Assembly: GCA_041581135.1 (NCBI GenBank)
Contig: JBFGCM010000065.1
Span: forward strand, 1-22,144
Direction of reading: 5' to 3'
DNA length: 22,144 bases
Source: JBFGCM01 sp041581135
Lineage (GTDB): Bacteria > Actinomycetota > Acidimicrobiia > Spongiisociales > UBA5794
Part shown: one piece after another, positions 21,445 through 22,144 of the stretch
How the letters are laid out: each line of letters starts with the position of its first letter
Position numbering within the stretch: the first letter of the stretch is position 1
Translations under genes and position numbers: made by a program
Notes under the pieces: generated by a model
Databases searched by the model: none
The model's input: only the letters and a program-made list of their open reading frames with translations
What the model was told of the DNA's origin: nothing

Positions 21445-22144
21445 CGCGCCGACCCGTTTACTTCCCTGGTCCAGATGGTGACCTCTTCGGAGTGTTCGAC
21501 GAACCCGCCGGCTTTGCCAACGGGCTGGCGTTGCTGGTGTTCGTGGGCGGCGGTCGGATCCCGTGCAGCCACCGCAACGGTATGTGGACTCGCCTCGCCG
21601 ACGATGCTGCCGCCGCCGGCTACCACGTGCTCCGGGTCGACTGGCACGGCATCGGAGAGAGCGCCGGCCATGTGCCGTACATGGACATCAACCAGCCGTT
21701 CCAAGGCGACGTGCTGGCCGCCGTCGACTGGCTGGCGTCCGTCGGGCTGCGACGCGTCATCACGGTGGGCAGCTGTTTCGGGGGCCGGACCCAGCTGGTC
21801 GCCGCCCCGGACATCGAAGGGCTGGAGGGGATGGCACTCATCGTGCCGCCCGTCGCCGAGTCCAATGCCGACCGGCACGCCCACCGCAGCGTTCGCTGGT
21901 TCGTCCAGCAGGCCGTGCGGGGAGACGTGCTGAAGGGCATGTTCGAGAAGAAGAAGCGGGACAACTACGTGCGCATGCTCAAGGCCAAGGGGCGCGCCGT
22001 CGGCAAGAAGCTGCGCCTCGTCGAGGCTGGCGCGGGGCGTCCCCGTGGGTTCGCCGCCCAGGTCGGCGCCGTGCTGGAGCGCCGCATCCCGGTGCTCATG
22101 ACTCACGGCACGGCCGACGTCTACTCCCGCGACCTCGCGCCGAT
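21441..22144 (+). CDS. Alpha/beta-hydrolase-fold protein with cysteine nucleophile elbow, 3' end beyond the window
   Basis: About 234 residues are visible before the window edge. The fold shows LLVFVGGGRIPCSHRNGMWTRLADDAAAAGYHVLRVDWHGIGESAG (31-76), with the expected D-W-H-G-x-G-x-S stretch, then the elbow TVGSCFGGR with Cys112 in place of the usual Ser (G-S-C-F-G). Near the visible end, VLMTHGTADVYS is the region that normally carries the catalytic acid; the His would lie beyond the edge. A Cys nucleophile would suit thioester chemistry, for example release or editing of a carrier-bound acyl group, but this is inference. It starts at the ATG that overlaps the TGA of the first hydrolase gene, so the two are translated as a coupled pair, as in exosortase-A-associated hydrolases 1 and 2. 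Confidence 0.8.
   Translation, partial: MTRRPVYFPGPDGDLFGVFDEPAGFANGLALLVFVGGGRIPCSHRNGMWTRLADDAAAAGYHVLRVDWHGIGESAGHVPYMDINQPFQGDVLAAVDWLASVGLRRVITVGSCFGGRTQLVAAPDIEGLEGMALIVPPVAESNADRHAHRSVRWFVQQAVRGDVLKGMFEKKKRDNYVRMLKAKGRAVGKKLRLVEAGAGRPRGFAAQVGAVLERRIPVLMTHGTADVYSRDLAP

Overview
The window is high-GC DNA with bacterial gene density. It looks like an actinobacterium, plausibly class Acidimicrobiia or a relative. The reasons are GTG-rich starts, several genes whose start codon lies 6-8 bases after a TANNNT -10 box (leaderless style), an LLM-class (F420-type) oxidoreductase, alanine/proline/threonine-rich lipoproteins and a Tat substrate. The taxon is an inference. No rRNA, tRNA, CRISPR array, insertion sequence or phage gene was seen. 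No gene-free stretch exceeds about 210 bases.

Layout. Positions 1-3565 (minus) form one unit: a PQQ-type beta-propeller lipoprotein, a membrane-anchored endonuclease/exonuclease/phosphatase-fold protein and an M3 metallopeptidase cut by the window edge. A YihY/BrkB membrane protein diverges at 3629-4495. Next come an M15 peptidase lipoprotein (4534-5586, minus) and a Tat-exported cyclase-family hydrolase (5674-6513, minus). A flavin-type split-barrel protein is translationally coupled to glutamate racemase murI (6606-8056). A fused ATP sulfurylase/APS kinase follows (8219-9940), then an intergenic region with three consecutive hairpins, a double GNAT acetyltransferase (minus), an LLM oxidoreductase (plus), and UDP-glucose dehydrogenase with a CysQ-like phosphatase (minus).

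Positions 14406-15224 (minus) encode a protein built almost entirely of eleven gap-free 22-residue repeats, reminiscent of apolipoprotein, synuclein or perilipin-4 amphipathic helices. Diverging from it is a LuxR-type regulator with a degenerate receiver and a perfect palindrome at its promoter. Two small coupled membrane proteins follow.

The most striking block is 17454-22144. On the minus strand an acyl-CoA-dehydrogenase-like flavoprotein, a stand-alone adenylation enzyme and a free carrier protein form one operon. Gene content, gene order, extracted substrate-pocket residues (D-L-F-Y-L-A-L-V-C-K) and the displaced catalytic glutamate (E244) all fit the proline-loading and prolyl-carrier-oxidising cassettes of pyrrole and anatoxin biosynthesis (PltE/F/L, AnaB/C/D). 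Diverging from it is a coupled pair of alpha/beta-hydrolase proteins whose nucleophile elbows read G-T-R-W-G and G-S-C-F-G rather than G-x-S-x-G. They recall the two hydrolases that accompany ligase and carrier protein in exosortase-A loci. Together this may be an undescribed small-molecule or surface-modification system continuing past the right edge.

Most single genes are confidently assigned to families. Substrates and the links between neighbouring operons are inferred.
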